Assembly (NCBI GenBank): GCA_035565615.1
Contig: DATMSB010000071.1
Coordinates: forward strand, 3,512 to 67,511
Direction: 5' to 3'
Origin: Vulgatibacter sp035565615
GTDB lineage: Bacteria; Myxococcota; Myxococcia; Myxococcales; Vulgatibacteraceae
Length of the DNA stretch: 64,000 nucleotides
Shown here: positions 9,049-18,039 of the stretch, in pieces
Position numbering within the stretch: the stretch's first letter is position 1
Layout of the letters: every line of letters starts with the position of its first letter
The notes under the pieces: model-generated
Seen by the model: only the letters and a program-made list of their open reading frames with translations
Told to the model about the DNA's origin: nothing
Databases searched by the model: none
Made by a program: the position numbers and the translations under genes

Positions 9049-9134
9049 GTCCGGCCCGCGGGGCGGCTGGTGCACGAGGGATGGCGCGGAAGGACCCTTT
9101 GCCGAGGGACGAAGCTCGCAAGGAGGTCGTGGCC

Positions 9135-9560
9135 ATGAAGGGACTTCGCAGGCTGGGTTGGGTGGCGTTGGGGTGCGGATTCATGCTGGCGCCGGCGCTG
9201 GTCGTGGCGGCGCCGCAGGACGCCGGGCAGGAGCAGCCGAGCCAGCAGCAGGGGAGCACGGCCGAACAGGCGGCGACCTGCCCGATGATGGAGGCGTCGA
9301 TGGCCACCCGGCAGGCGCTGAAGGAGGGCGCCGAGGTGCGGGTGGAGAACACGCCCGACGGCGCGATCGTCCGCTTCGCGGCGCCGAGCGGCGACCGGCA
9401 GGCGGTGCAGGACACGCGCTCGGCCGCGCAGAAGCTCGCGGACGCGGCACAGGTCGGGTGCTCGTGCGCGGGCGCCATGCAGCGGCAGCAGCGGCAGCAG
9501 CGGCAGGGGCAGCCGAGCGGCGGCATGCCGGGCGCCGGGATGGAGCGGGGCGCGAGGTAG
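9135..9560 (+). CDS. Small exported protein with CPMM motif, possibly metal binding
   Basis: A 141-residue protein with a signal peptide ending near residue 26 (VVAAPQ). It then has a Gln-rich stretch, the motif TCPMMEASM, a conserved-looking middle with EVRVENTPDGAIVRF, the pair GCSCAG and a Gln/Arg/Gly tail. Cys and Met ligands and its place next to cusA suggest copper binding; no named family is recognised. The ATG at 9135 is chosen over an upstream in-frame ATG because AAGGAGG lies nine bases before it. The downstream region is empty, so this is the last gene of the copper locus. Confidence 0.68.
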   Translation: MKGLRRLGWVALGCGFMLAPALVVAAPQDAGQEQPSQQQGSTAEQAATCPMMEASMATRQALKEGAEVRVENTPDGAIVRFAAPSGDRQAVQDTRSAAQKLADAAQVGCSCAGAMQRQQRQQRQGQPSGGMPGAGMERGAR

Positions 9561-9915
9561 CGTCGCGCCTCTCCCGCTCGCGGGCGATCGGGCGGCGTCT
9601 TCCCATGGCGGAAGGCGCCGCCTCGTCGTTTCTTCGCGGAGTCGATTCGGCCGCCGCGTCGCACGGAGATCGCCTCGCGGACCTCGCGAGTCCCCGGCGG
9701 GGATCTCTCGCAGGCTTTCATCGCAGGCTCCTCCTCCGCCTTCGGCGCTTCGCTTCCGCCGGGCTCGCCTCCTCGGCTCGGCGGGGGCTCCCGTTCGCCT
9801 TCCGACGCCGGGGGCGCCGGTTCGGGTGGCAAACGAGGCGGCGGGGAGGTAGGAACGCGACCGCTTCAACCGCCCGCGGGCCGCGGGCCGCGGATCGCTC
9901 TCTCGGAAGGACTCG
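9561..9915 (+). other. Gene-free stretch
   Basis: About 355 bases. No coding frame with a credible start was found on either strand. Just before the next gene there is a short direct repeat (CGCGGGC twice, near 9880). I see no clear promoter or terminator, although a promoter for the DUF2760 gene is expected here. Confidence 0.4.
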
Positions 9916-10500
9916 ATGGAAGAACGGATGGGCTTCTTCGCCCGCCTCTGGATGATGTTCTGGCTCCCCTGGAAGGTGCTCTTCAGCCCGCCCGCCGCCG
10001 CGGCGGTGCGCGCCGCGCTGCCGCCGAAGGGGGGCGCGCCCGCCCTGCCGGCCGCCGAGGCGGAGCGCGAGGAGAGGCCTCCGGAGAAGTCCGCCGAGGA
10101 GCGCGCCGAGGAGGAGACCCGCGCCGTCGCTCCGGCGCTGCACCTCCTGGCGATCCTGCAGCGCGACGGGAGGCTCGTCGACTTCCTCCAGGAGGACATC
10201 GCCGGCGCCACCGACGACCAGGTGGGCGCGGCGGCGCGCGTGGTGCACGAGGGCTGTCGCAAGTCCCTCGCCCGCTACCTCGAGCTCGCGCCGGTGCGCC
10301 CAGAGGAGGAGGGCGCGACCGTGCAGATCCCCGCGGGCTTCGATCCCGCCGAGGTGCGCCTCACCGGGAACGTCAGCGGGCAGCCGCCGTTCCGCGGGCG
10401 CCTCGCCCACGCCGGCTGGCGGGCGGTGGAGGTGAAGCTCCCCACCCTGGCCCCCGGGCAGGATCCGTCCGTGATCGCACCCGCCGAGGTGGAGGTGTAG
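9916..10500 (+). CDS. DUF2760 family protein
   Basis: A 194-residue protein. It has an N-terminal hydrophobic segment (GFFARLWMMFWLPWKVLFSP), an acidic Ala/Glu linker to about residue 70, and a C-terminal domain containing LLAILQRDGRLVDFLQED and FRGRLAHAGWRA. These match the family I know as DUF2760, which in other delta-group genomes is encoded beside Hsp70 genes. Its biochemical role is unknown; from context it may be an accessory or membrane tether for the Hsp70 proteins. GGAAGGA precedes the ATG. The stop is one base before the GTG of the first Hsp70 gene, so they form one operon. Confidence 0.85.
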   Translation: MEERMGFFARLWMMFWLPWKVLFSPPAAAAVRAALPPKGGAPALPAAEAEREERPPEKSAEERAEEETRAVAPALHLLAILQRDGRLVDFLQEDIAGATDDQVGAAARVVHEGCRKSLARYLELAPVRPEEEGATVQIPAGFDPAEVRLTGNVSGQPPFRGRLAHAGWRAVEVKLPTLAPGQDPSVIAPAEVEV

Positions 10501-10501
10501 C

Positions 10502-12301
10502 GTGGCGTCCCCCCTGGTCCTCGGCCTCGATCTGGGCACCACGAACGTCGGCCTCGCCCACGGCGAGGCGGAAGGGGAGGCGCCGCCGTCGGTCTTCCCC
10601 ATCCCGCAGGTGATCCACGCGGGCGAGGTGGCGGCGCGCGACCTGCTGCCCTCCTTCCTCTACCTCCCCGGCGAGGTGGAGTTGCCGGCGGGGAGCCTCG
10701 CGCTTCCCTGGGATCCCGATCGCGGGTACGCGGTGGGCGCGTTCGCGAGGGAGCAGGGGGCGCGGGTGCCGTCGCGGCTGGTCTCGTCCGCCAAGAGCTG
10801 GCTCTCCCACGCGGGCGCCGACAGGCGCGCCCCGATCCTCCCGTGGGAGGCGCCGGAGGAGGTGGCGAAGGTCTCGCCGGTCGAGGCGACCTCCCGCTAC
10901 CTCGCCCACGTGAAGGAGGCGTGGAACGAGGCGCATCCCGGGAGCCGGCTCGAGGATCAGGATCTGGTGCTCACCGTGCCGGCGTCCTTCGACGCGGTGG
11001 CCCGGGAGCTCACCGTGGAGGCGGCCCACGCGGCGGGGATCGGCGCGCACCTCACCCTCCTCGAGGAGCCGCAGGCGGCGCTCTACGCCTGGGTGGCGTC
11101 GAGCGGCGGCGCCTGGCGCAAGCAGGTGCACCCCGGCGACCTCATCCTCGTCTGCGACGTGGGGGGCGGCACCGTCGACTTCTCCCTGATCGCCGTGCTG
11201 GAGGAGGAGGGCACGCTCCAGCTCTCCCGGGTGGCGGTGGGCGATCACATCCTCCTCGGCGGCGACAACATGGACCTCGCCCTCGCCTTCGCCGTGCGTG
11301 CGAGGCTCGAGGCCGAGGGGAAGGCGCTGGACGACTGGCAGCTACGGGCCCTCACCCACGGCTGCCGCGTGGCGAAGGAGGCGCTCTTCGCGGTTCCGTC
11401 GCTTGACGAGGCGCCCGTCGTCATCCCCGGCAGGGGCAGCAAGCTCATCGGCGGCACCATCCGCACGGAGCTGCGGCGCGCGGAGCTCGAGGCGACCCTG
11501 GTCGACGGCTTCTTCCCGAGGGTCGGCGCCGCCGACCGGCCCGCGGCGCCGCGCCGCCTCGGCCTCACCGCGCTGGGGCTCCCCTACGCCCACGATCCCG
11601 CGATCACCCGCCACCTCGCCGCCTTCCTCGGCAGGCAGGCGGGGGCGTCGGCGTCGCTTCCGCCCGGCGTCCACGCGGAGGGGCGCACCTTCCTCCACCC
11701 GACGGCGCTCCTGTTCAACGGCGGCGTGACCAAGGCGGGCCTCCTGCGCGAGCGCGTGGTCGAGGTGCTCGACTCGTGGATCGAGGCCGAGGGAGGCCGG
11801 AAGGTCGCGGTGCTGGAGGGTGGCGATCCCGACCTGGCGGTGGCGAAGGGCGCGGCCTACTTCGGCCGGGTCCGGCGGGGCGTCGGCCTGCGGATCCGGG
11901 GCGGCACGGCGCGGTCCTACTACGTGGGCATGGAGCGGGCGGAGCTGGCGGTGCCCGGCGTACCGCCGCGGATCGACGCGGTCTGCGTGGCGCCCTTCGG
12001 CATGGAGGAGGGCAGCGAGACCCGCCTGCCGGATCCGCTCGGCCTCCTGGTGGGAGAGCCGGCGGCCTTCCGTTTCTTCGCGTCGTCGACGCGGCGCGAC
12101 GACACGGTCGGGGAGAAGGTGGACCCGGCCGAGCTCGAGGAGCTCACGCCCATCGAGACCACCCTGCACGGCGAGCAGGGGCAGGTGGTCCCGGTCGAAC
12201 TGCACGCGAAGGTGACGGAGGTGGGCACGCTCGAGCTCTCGGCGGTCGAGCAGGCGAGCGGCCAGCGCTGGAAGCTCGAATACGACGTGCGGGGGGCCTG
12301 A
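10502..12301 (+). CDS. Hsp70 family protein (DnaK-like, atypical)
   Basis: A 599-residue Hsp70-type ATPase. Phosphate-binding motifs are present: LGLDLGTTNVG near the start and DVGGGTVDFS near residue 222. LEEPQAALYAW and GGDNMDLALA are also family signatures. The ATPase domain takes up about 470 residues and contains insertions relative to DnaK. The remaining about 130 residues form a short, divergent C-terminus rather than the full DnaK substrate-binding and lid domains. It is not the housekeeping dnaK (no grpE or dnaJ nearby). GGAGG lies seven bases before the GTG. It shares an operon with DUF2760 and is a paralogue of the Hsp70 gene further downstream. Confidence 0.9.
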   Translation: MASPLVLGLDLGTTNVGLAHGEAEGEAPPSVFPIPQVIHAGEVAARDLLPSFLYLPGEVELPAGSLALPWDPDRGYAVGAFAREQGARVPSRLVSSAKSWLSHAGADRRAPILPWEAPEEVAKVSPVEATSRYLAHVKEAWNEAHPGSRLEDQDLVLTVPASFDAVARELTVEAAHAAGIGAHLTLLEEPQAALYAWVASSGGAWRKQVHPGDLILVCDVGGGTVDFSLIAVLEEEGTLQLSRVAVGDHILLGGDNMDLALAFAVRARLEAEGKALDDWQLRALTHGCRVAKEALFAVPSLDEAPVVIPGRGSKLIGGTIRTELRRAELEATLVDGFFPRVGAADRPAAPRRLGLTALGLPYAHDPAITRHLAAFLGRQAGASASLPPGVHAEGRTFLHPTALLFNGGVTKAGLLRERVVEVLDSWIEAEGGRKVAVLEGGDPDLAVAKGAAYFGRVRRGVGLRIRGGTARSYYVGMERAELAVPGVPPRIDAVCVAPFGMEEGSETRLPDPLGLLVGEPAAFRFFASSTRRDDTVGEKVDPAELEELTPIETTLHGEQGQVVPVELHAKVTEVGTLELSAVEQASGQRWKLEYDVRGA

Positions 12302-12490
12302 AGGAGGCTTCGGCACCCGACGGACCCCGCCGAGCGGATGGCGACGGTTGCCGAACGCGGCGGCGAAGCGAAGGTTGCAGAAGGTTGCAGGGGTGATCGC
12401 GGGGGCGCCGCGGGGGTTGCGTCGTCGCCCGGGCGGTCATTTCACGAAAAGCCCTCCCGACGAGGCGGGAGGCATCCTGGGGAGCGATCG

Positions 12491-12856
12491 ATGGGCTGCC
12501 GGCACCTGAGCCAAATCCGCCACGTGGGGCCCCGTGCGGCCGGATGCGAGGAGTGCCTGGCCACCGGCCAAGAGTGGGTCTCGCTGCGGCTCTGCCTTTC
12601 CTGCGGGCACGTCGGCTGCTGCGACAGCTCGCCGGGACGCCACGCCCGCGCCCACCACGAGCAGTCCAAGCACCCGATCATCCGCTCGTTCGGCGCCGGG
12701 GACGACTGGGCGTGGTGCTATCCGGACGAGTCGTTCCTGGACACCGAGGCGATCGATCAGGCGCTCGAGGCGGGGCATCGCCACGAGTGCAGGCGCCTGG
12801 CCGCGGAGGCGGCGGATCTGGAGATCGTGCCGCACCGCAACTGGCTGCACATCTGA
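12491..12856 (+). CDS. UBP-type zinc finger protein
   Basis: A 121-residue protein made almost entirely of a UBP-type zinc finger, the module that in eukaryotes binds the free Gly-Gly end of ubiquitin. Candidate zinc ligands are Cys3, His5, Cys19, Cys22, Cys35, Cys38, Cys43, His51, His55 and His61. Trp29 and the DWAWCY segment (residues 72-77) sit where ubiquitin-contacting aromatic residues occur in USP5-type fingers. The C-terminus is helical and charged. The ATG at 12491 follows GGGGAG. It lies between the two Hsp70 genes on the same strand, 189 bases after the first. Its partner in a ubiquitin-free bacterium is unknown. Confidence 0.88.
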   Translation: MGCRHLSQIRHVGPRAAGCEECLATGQEWVSLRLCLSCGHVGCCDSSPGRHARAHHEQSKHPIIRSFGAGDDWAWCYPDESFLDTEAIDQALEAGHRHECRRLAAEAADLEIVPHRNWLHI

Positions 12857-13176
12857 TCGAGGACCCGGCACCGGGGCCGCGGTCGAAGCGGCCGCGCCCC
12901 GTTCACCCGGGGGCCGACGGTCCTACGCACGGGCGGGTCTTCGGAGGCGTAGTGGTTCGCCGCCGACCCGGGCAACGGGCGCGGGCGGTCAGCCGCCGGA
13001 CCATCCTCCGACCAACGAGCCATGGGAGGTGCTGCCCCGGCACCACGGGGGGCCGTGCACCGGAAGGGTGGCGCCAACGCTGCCCCGCCGATGCCGGCGG
13101 CGCGCCGCCACGGCATACCTCCTTGCATCGCGGCCGTCGTCGTTCCAAATAGCGCGAGGTCGCGAGCGGAGGAGCG
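12857..13176 (+). other. Gap between zinc finger and second Hsp70 gene
   Basis: About 320 bases with no credible coding frame. An imperfect GC-rich hairpin (about 12872-12899, GGGGC/GCCCC outer stem with one bulge) directly follows the zinc finger gene and may end its transcript. The motif TCCAAATAGCG, near 13145, also occurs in the cupredoxin promoter at 2061, but in the other direction relative to the gene. GGAGG precedes the next ATG. Confidence 0.4.
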
Positions 13177-15924
13177 ATGGCGGCGAGATTCGTGGTGGGC
13201 ATCGATCTGGGGACGACGCACTCGGCGGTGGCGTTCGCGCACATCGGCGAGCGCGCCCTCGAGGTCTTCGAGGTGCCGCAGCTCGTGGGGCCCGGGGAGA
13301 CGGCTGCGCTCCCGCTCCTGCCTTCCGCGATCTACCTGCCGGCGGGGGGCGAGCTCCCCGCGGGCGCGACGAGGTTGCCGTGGGGCGAGGCGCCGCACGT
13401 GGTCGGCGACTTCGCCAGGCGGCTCGGCGCGAAGGTGCCCGACCGCCTGGTGTCGTCGGCGAAGAGCTGGCTCTCCCACGCCGGCGTCGACCGCGAGGCC
13501 GGGATCCTCCCCTGGGGGGCGCCCGCCGACGTGCCGAGGCTCTCGCCGGTGGAGGCGACCGCGCGGATCCTCGCGCACCTGCGGGCCGCCTGGAATCACG
13601 CCCACCCCGACGCCCCCCTGGGCGAGCAGGAGCTCGTAGTGACGCTGCCCGCCTCGTTCGACGACGTGGCCCGGGCGCTCACCGTGCGGGCCCTGCGCGA
13701 GGCGGGGCTGGGGAACGCGCGCCTCCTCGAGGAGCCGCAGGCCGCGTTCTACGACTTCATCCACCAGCACGAGGCGGCGCTGGCCGACGCGCTCGGCGAC
13801 GCCCGGATCGTGCTGGTCGTCGACGTGGGCGGCGGCACCACCGACCTCACCCTGGTGCGGATCGTCCGGCAGCCCGCGGGACCGCCGAAGATCGAGCGCA
13901 TCGCCGTCGGCGAGCACTTGGTGCTGGGCGGCGACAACATGGATCTCGCCCTGGCCCGGCACGTCGAGGAGCGGCTGGGCGGCGGGAGGCTGGACGCCAC
14001 GCAGGTGTCGGCCCTCGTCCAGGCCTGTCGGATCGCGAAGGAGACGCTGCTCTCCGGCCGCGGCCCCGAGCGCTACGGCATCTCGGTGCTCGGTCGGGGG
14101 GCGAAGCTGCTCGGCGGCGCCCGTACCGTGCAGCTCGAGGCGGACGACGCGAAGCGCGTCCTCCTCGACGGCTTCCTCCCCCTTTCCCGCCCCGACGAGG
14201 TGCCCGCGAGGCGGGGCAGGGTGGCGCTCTCGGAGCTGGGGCTCCCCTACGCGTCCGATCCCGCCATCTCGCGGCACGTCTGCGGCTTCCTGCGCCGCCA
14301 CGCCCAGGCCGCCGCGGAAGGGGGCGTGAAGGTCTACGCCGGGCTCCCCCGGCCCGACGCCCTGCTCCTCAACGGCGGGCCCTTCAACGCGCCGGTGGCC
14401 CGCGAGCGCCTCGCGTGGGTGTTCGAGCGGTGGTTCCCGGGGGAGCCCGTCCCGCTCCTCGGGCACGAGTCGCTGGACCTCGCGGTGGCGCGGGGCGCGG
14501 CGTACTACGGCCTGGTGCGCCGCGGCTTCGGCTTGCGCATCGCCGGCGGATCGCCCCGCGCCTACTACGTGGGCGTGGAGGGGAAGGGCGGCGCCCGCAG
14601 CGCGCTCTGCGTGGTGCCGCGCGGCCTCGAGGAGGGCGCTCGCGTCTCCATTGAGTCGCCCACCTTCGACCTCCTCGTCGATCGCCCGGCGACCTTCCCT
14701 CTGTACTCGTCGACCGGCGATCGGATGGACGCCCCCGGGGACGTGGTGGACGTGGACGAGGAGCTCGACGCGCTCCCGCCGCTCCACACCGTGCTGCGGT
14801 TGGGCGAGGGCGAGGGCAAGGGCAAGGGGGAGAGCCTGCAGGTCCGCCTCGACGCCGCCCTCACCGAGCTGGGCACCCTCGAGCTCCACCTCCGCTCGGT
14901 GCAGCCCCCCGACCGCCGGTGGCGCCTCGAGTTCGCCCTCCGCGGCGGCGGGGGAGGCGGCGCGGCGGTGGCGCCGATCGATCGGCTGCCCAGGCGCTTC
15001 GACGAGGCGAAGGCGCTCCTGGAGCGCGCCTACGGAAAGGCGGCGCAGCCGGTGGAGCCCCGGGAGATCAAGGGGCTGTGGCGCGGCCTGGAGAAGATCC
15101 TCGGCGATCGGGACGGGTGGTCCTCCGCGGTGAACCGCGAGCTGTGGGGGGTGGTCTTCGGCGGGGCGAAGCGGCGGCGTCGCAGCGCCGACCACGAGCG
15201 CGTCTTCTTCCAGCTCGCCGGCTTCTGCCTGCGCCCGGGCTTCGGCGCTCCCCTCGACGAGTGGAGGGTGGGGGAGCTGTGGAAGATCTTCCAACCAGGC
15301 GTGCAGTACGTCACCGAGAAGGCCAACTGGTCGGAGTGGTGGATCATGTGGCGGCGGGTGGCGGGCGGGCTGGACGCCGGGCAGCACCGGCAGATCTTCG
15401 AGCGGATCCGCCCCTGGCTCGAGCCGCCGAAGGGCCGGTTCCCGCCCAAGCCCAAGGGACCCAAGGCGGAGGGCTTCGACGAGATGGTGCGGCTCCTCGC
15501 GTCGCTCGAGAGGCTCTCCGCCTCGGAGAAGGTGGAGGCGGGGACGTGGATCCTCGCGAGGCTGGAGAAGGAGCGGGGCTCCTGGTGGCCGCTCGGGCGC
15601 CTGGGCGCCCGGGCGCCCTTCTTCGGGAGCGCGCACGACGTGGTGCCCCCCGACGTGGCGTCCGGCTGGCTCGACGTGATCCTGGACCTGGACTGGAGGC
15701 GGGCGGAGGGGGCCGCCTTCTCCGCGGCCCAGATCGCGCGGCGCACCGGCGATCGCGCCCGGGATCTGCCCGACGAGCGGCGGGAGGAGGTGGCGGAGCG
15801 GCTCGCGGCGGCCGGGGCGCCGGCGACGTGGATCGCCATGGTCCGGGAGGTGGGCGAGCTCAGCTCCCAGGACGAGATGCGCGTGTTCGGCGACACGCTT
15901 CCCGCGGGACTGCGCCTGGCCTGA
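13177..15924 (+). CDS. Hsp70 family protein with C-terminal DUF3731 domain
   Basis: A 915-residue protein. The first about 590 residues are an Hsp70-type ATPase paralogous to the upstream protein, with GIDLGTTHSAVAF, DVGGGTTDLT and LEEPQAAFYDF. A Gly-rich linker (about 588-597) leads to a C-terminal part of about 315 residues that matches DUF3731, including a Trp-rich stretch (NWSEWWIMWRRVAGG). The usual Hsp70 lid is absent. The fused domain presumably takes the place of a substrate or partner module, but its function is not known. GGAGG lies four bases before the ATG. Together with DUF2760 and the other Hsp70 it appears to form a dedicated chaperone module. Confidence 0.9.
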   Translation: MAARFVVGIDLGTTHSAVAFAHIGERALEVFEVPQLVGPGETAALPLLPSAIYLPAGGELPAGATRLPWGEAPHVVGDFARRLGAKVPDRLVSSAKSWLSHAGVDREAGILPWGAPADVPRLSPVEATARILAHLRAAWNHAHPDAPLGEQELVVTLPASFDDVARALTVRALREAGLGNARLLEEPQAAFYDFIHQHEAALADALGDARIVLVVDVGGGTTDLTLVRIVRQPAGPPKIERIAVGEHLVLGGDNMDLALARHVEERLGGGRLDATQVSALVQACRIAKETLLSGRGPERYGISVLGRGAKLLGGARTVQLEADDAKRVLLDGFLPLSRPDEVPARRGRVALSELGLPYASDPAISRHVCGFLRRHAQAAAEGGVKVYAGLPRPDALLLNGGPFNAPVARERLAWVFERWFPGEPVPLLGHESLDLAVARGAAYYGLVRRGFGLRIAGGSPRAYYVGVEGKGGARSALCVVPRGLEEGARVSIESPTFDLLVDRPATFPLYSSTGDRMDAPGDVVDVDEELDALPPLHTVLRLGEGEGKGKGESLQVRLDAALTELGTLELHLRSVQPPDRRWRLEFALRGGGGGGAAVAPIDRLPRRFDEAKALLERAYGKAAQPVEPREIKGLWRGLEKILGDRDGWSSAVNRELWGVVFGGAKRRRRSADHERVFFQLAGFCLRPGFGAPLDEWRVGELWKIFQPGVQYVTEKANWSEWWIMWRRVAGGLDAGQHRQIFERIRPWLEPPKGRFPPKPKGPKAEGFDEMVRLLASLERLSASEKVEAGTWILARLEKERGSWWPLGRLGARAPFFGSAHDVVPPDVASGWLDVILDLDWRRAEGAAFSAAQIARRTGDRARDLPDERREEVAERLAAAGAPATWIAMVREVGELSSQDEMRVFGDTLPAGLRLA

Positions 15925-16041
15925 CGCGGCGGCCGGCCGGCGGACGAGCCGAAAAGGGCCGGGCGATCGACGCGGCGAGGCGGGCGGGTCCGGGGCGTGA
16001 AGGAGCGGGCATGGCCCGGCGCCCCGCGAATGTTTGTCCGA

Positions 16042-16070
16042 TTGAACTTGGTGGCGTTTGATTGTAGACG
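16042..16070 (+). promoter_or_regulatory. Probable speA promoter
   Basis: TTGAAC and TAGACG are 17 bases apart, within a stretch more AT-rich than its surroundings. The predicted leader to the TTG start is about 55 bases. The -10 match is only three of six. Confidence 0.45.
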
Positions 16071-16131
16071 CCGCGCTGCTTCATCCCCCTTCGACTGGCA
16101 GCCCTGTGAAGCCGACGCGAGGTGACCTACG

Positions 16132-18039
16132 TTGAACGCCGTTCCCCGCAAGTGGACGATCGCCGACTCCACCGAGACCTACGAGATTCGCACCTGGGGC
16201 ACCCCCTTCTTCGGCGTGAACGAGAGGGGACACGTCGCCATCCACCCCGACGGACCGTCCGGCCCCTCCGCCGATCTCAAGGAGCTCGTGGACGAGGTGA
16301 GGCGCCGGGGCATCGGCCTCCCCCTCCTGCTGCGGTTCACCGACATCCTGCGCAAGCGGGTCGCCGAGCTGAACGACTCGTTCGCCAGGGCGATCGAGGA
16401 GTACGACTACGAATCCGAGTATCGCGGCGTCTATCCGATCAAGGTCAACCAGGTGGGGAACGTGGTGGCCGAGATCCTGCGGGCGGGGCGGCCGTACCAC
16501 TACGGCCTCGAGGCGGGGTCCAAGCCCGAGCTGCTGGCGGTGATGGCGCTCCTGGAGGACCCCGAGGCGCTGATCGTCTGCAACGGCTACAAGGACGAGG
16601 AGTACGTCGAGTCGGCGCTGCTCGCGTCGAAGCTCGACCGGAAGGTGATCCTCGTGGTGGAGAAGCTCTCGGAGCTGCCGCTCATCGCCGCGGTCTCCGA
16701 GAAGCTCGGCGTGCGCCCGCGGATCGGGATCCGGGTGAAGCTGTCGTCCCGAGGCTCGGGGCGCTGGGAGGCCTCCGGAGGCGACCGATCCAAGTTCGGC
16801 CTGAGCTCCTCCGAGATCGTCGAGGCCATGTCGTTCATGAAGGAGCGGGGGCTCCTCGACTGCTTCGAGCTCCTCCACTTCCACCTCGGATCCCAGATCA
16901 GCGCCATCCGCTCCTTCAAGAGCGCGCTGCGGGAGGCGGGGCGGTTCTTCGTGGAGCTGGCGAAGGCGGGCGCGCCCCTGCGGTACTTCGACGTGGGCGG
17001 TGGCCTGGGCGTCGACTACGACGGCTCCCAGACCAACTTCGCGTCGTCGATGAACTACACGATGCAGGAGTACGCCAACGACATCGTCTACGCGCTCAAG
17101 GAGATCTGCGACGGCGCGGGCGTGCCCCACCCCTACATCGTCTCCGAGTCGGGGCGGGCGGTGGTCGCGCACCACGCGGTGCTGGTCGTCGACATCCTCG
17201 GCACGAACGAGTTCGAGAACCGCCCCGTCCCCGAGACGATCCCGGAGGACGCGGCGCCGGTGGTGAAGAACCTCTTCGCCACCTTCAAGGAGGTCACCCG
17301 CAAGAACCTGCAGGAGGCCTACCACGACGCCGCGGACCTGAAGGAGGAGACGCTCCAGCTCTTCAGCCTCGGCCACCTCCCCCTCGACCAACGGGTGATG
17401 GCGGAGAACATTTTCTGGAGCCTCTGCCACAAAATCATGCGGCTCGCGAAGGAGCAGGACGAGATGCCGGAGGAGCTCGAGCACCTCGAGAAGGCGCTCT
17501 CCGACACCTACTTCTGCAACTTCTCCGTCTTCCAGTCGCTGCCGGACTCCTGGGCGATCGATCACCTCTTCCCGGTGATGCCGATCCACCGGCTCGCGGA
17601 GGAACCCACCCGGCGCGCCGTGCTCGCCGACATCACCTGCGACTCGGACGGGAAGATCGAGCACTTCATCGGGAGGCGCGACGTCAAGGACGTCCTCGAG
17701 CTCCACCAGATGAACGGCGAGGACTACTACCTGGGGATCTTCCTCGTGGGCGCCTACCAGGAGATCCTCGGCGACCTCCACAACCTCTTCGGCGACACCA
17801 ACGACGTGCAGGTCTCGCTCACCGAGGGTGGCTACGCGATCGATCACGTGCAGCCCGGCGACACGGTGACCGAGGTCCTCGAGTACGTGAGCTACAACAA
17901 GGACGATCTGGTCGCCAAGCTGCGCCGATCCGCCGAGCAGGCGCTGCGCGCCGGCAAGCTCACCCTCGAGGAGTCGCGCTACCTGCTGCGCGCGTACGAG
18001 GAGGGGTTGGCCGGCTACACCTACCTGGAGCGGGACTGA
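16132..18039 (+). CDS. speA: Biosynthetic arginine decarboxylase
   Basis: A 635-residue PLP enzyme that decarboxylates arginine to agmatine, the first step of a polyamine route. It has the fold-III alanine-racemase-type barrel with the PLP lysine in GVYPIKVNQ (Lys104). HFHLGSQI and GGGLGVDYDGS are characteristic of SpeA. The length matches the family (about 630-660). The start is TTG at 16132, supported by GAGGTGA upstream; the sequence MNAVPRKWTIADS fits known N-termini. It is a single gene flanked by its own promoter and a long downstream gap. No agmatinase or agmatine deiminase gene is near. Confidence 0.95.
   Translation: MNAVPRKWTIADSTETYEIRTWGTPFFGVNERGHVAIHPDGPSGPSADLKELVDEVRRRGIGLPLLLRFTDILRKRVAELNDSFARAIEEYDYESEYRGVYPIKVNQVGNVVAEILRAGRPYHYGLEAGSKPELLAVMALLEDPEALIVCNGYKDEEYVESALLASKLDRKVILVVEKLSELPLIAAVSEKLGVRPRIGIRVKLSSRGSGRWEASGGDRSKFGLSSSEIVEAMSFMKERGLLDCFELLHFHLGSQISAIRSFKSALREAGRFFVELAKAGAPLRYFDVGGGLGVDYDGSQTNFASSMNYTMQEYANDIVYALKEICDGAGVPHPYIVSESGRAVVAHHAVLVVDILGTNEFENRPVPETIPEDAAPVVKNLFATFKEVTRKNLQEAYHDAADLKEETLQLFSLGHLPLDQRVMAENIFWSLCHKIMRLAKEQDEMPEELEHLEKALSDTYFCNFSVFQSLPDSWAIDHLFPVMPIHRLAEEPTRRAVLADITCDSDGKIEHFIGRRDVKDVLELHQMNGEDYYLGIFLVGAYQEILGDLHNLFGDTNDVQVSLTEGGYAIDHVQPGDTVTEVLEYVSYNKDDLVAKLRRSAEQALRAGKLTLEESRYLLRAYEEGLAGYTYLERD

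Noticed and set aside
9606..9832. A minus-strand frame with Cys repeats (CRCCRCCRC)
   Set aside because: It is antisense to the Gln-rich tail of the CPMM protein. The repeats come from CAG-type codons read backwards.
5549..9955. A 1468-codon open frame overlapping cusA
   Set aside because: It is in another frame of cusA, is very rich in Arg, Gly and Ala, and has no domain. High GC keeps shadow frames open.
12453..12472. Hairpin CCTCCCG/CGGGAGG before the zinc finger gene
   Set aside because: The T-tract lies on the minus-strand side, but no minus-strand gene ends there. It may be incidental.
13123..13151. TTGCAT ... CAAATA as a promoter for the second Hsp70 gene
   Set aside because: The -10 matches in only two positions, and spacing could be chosen freely.
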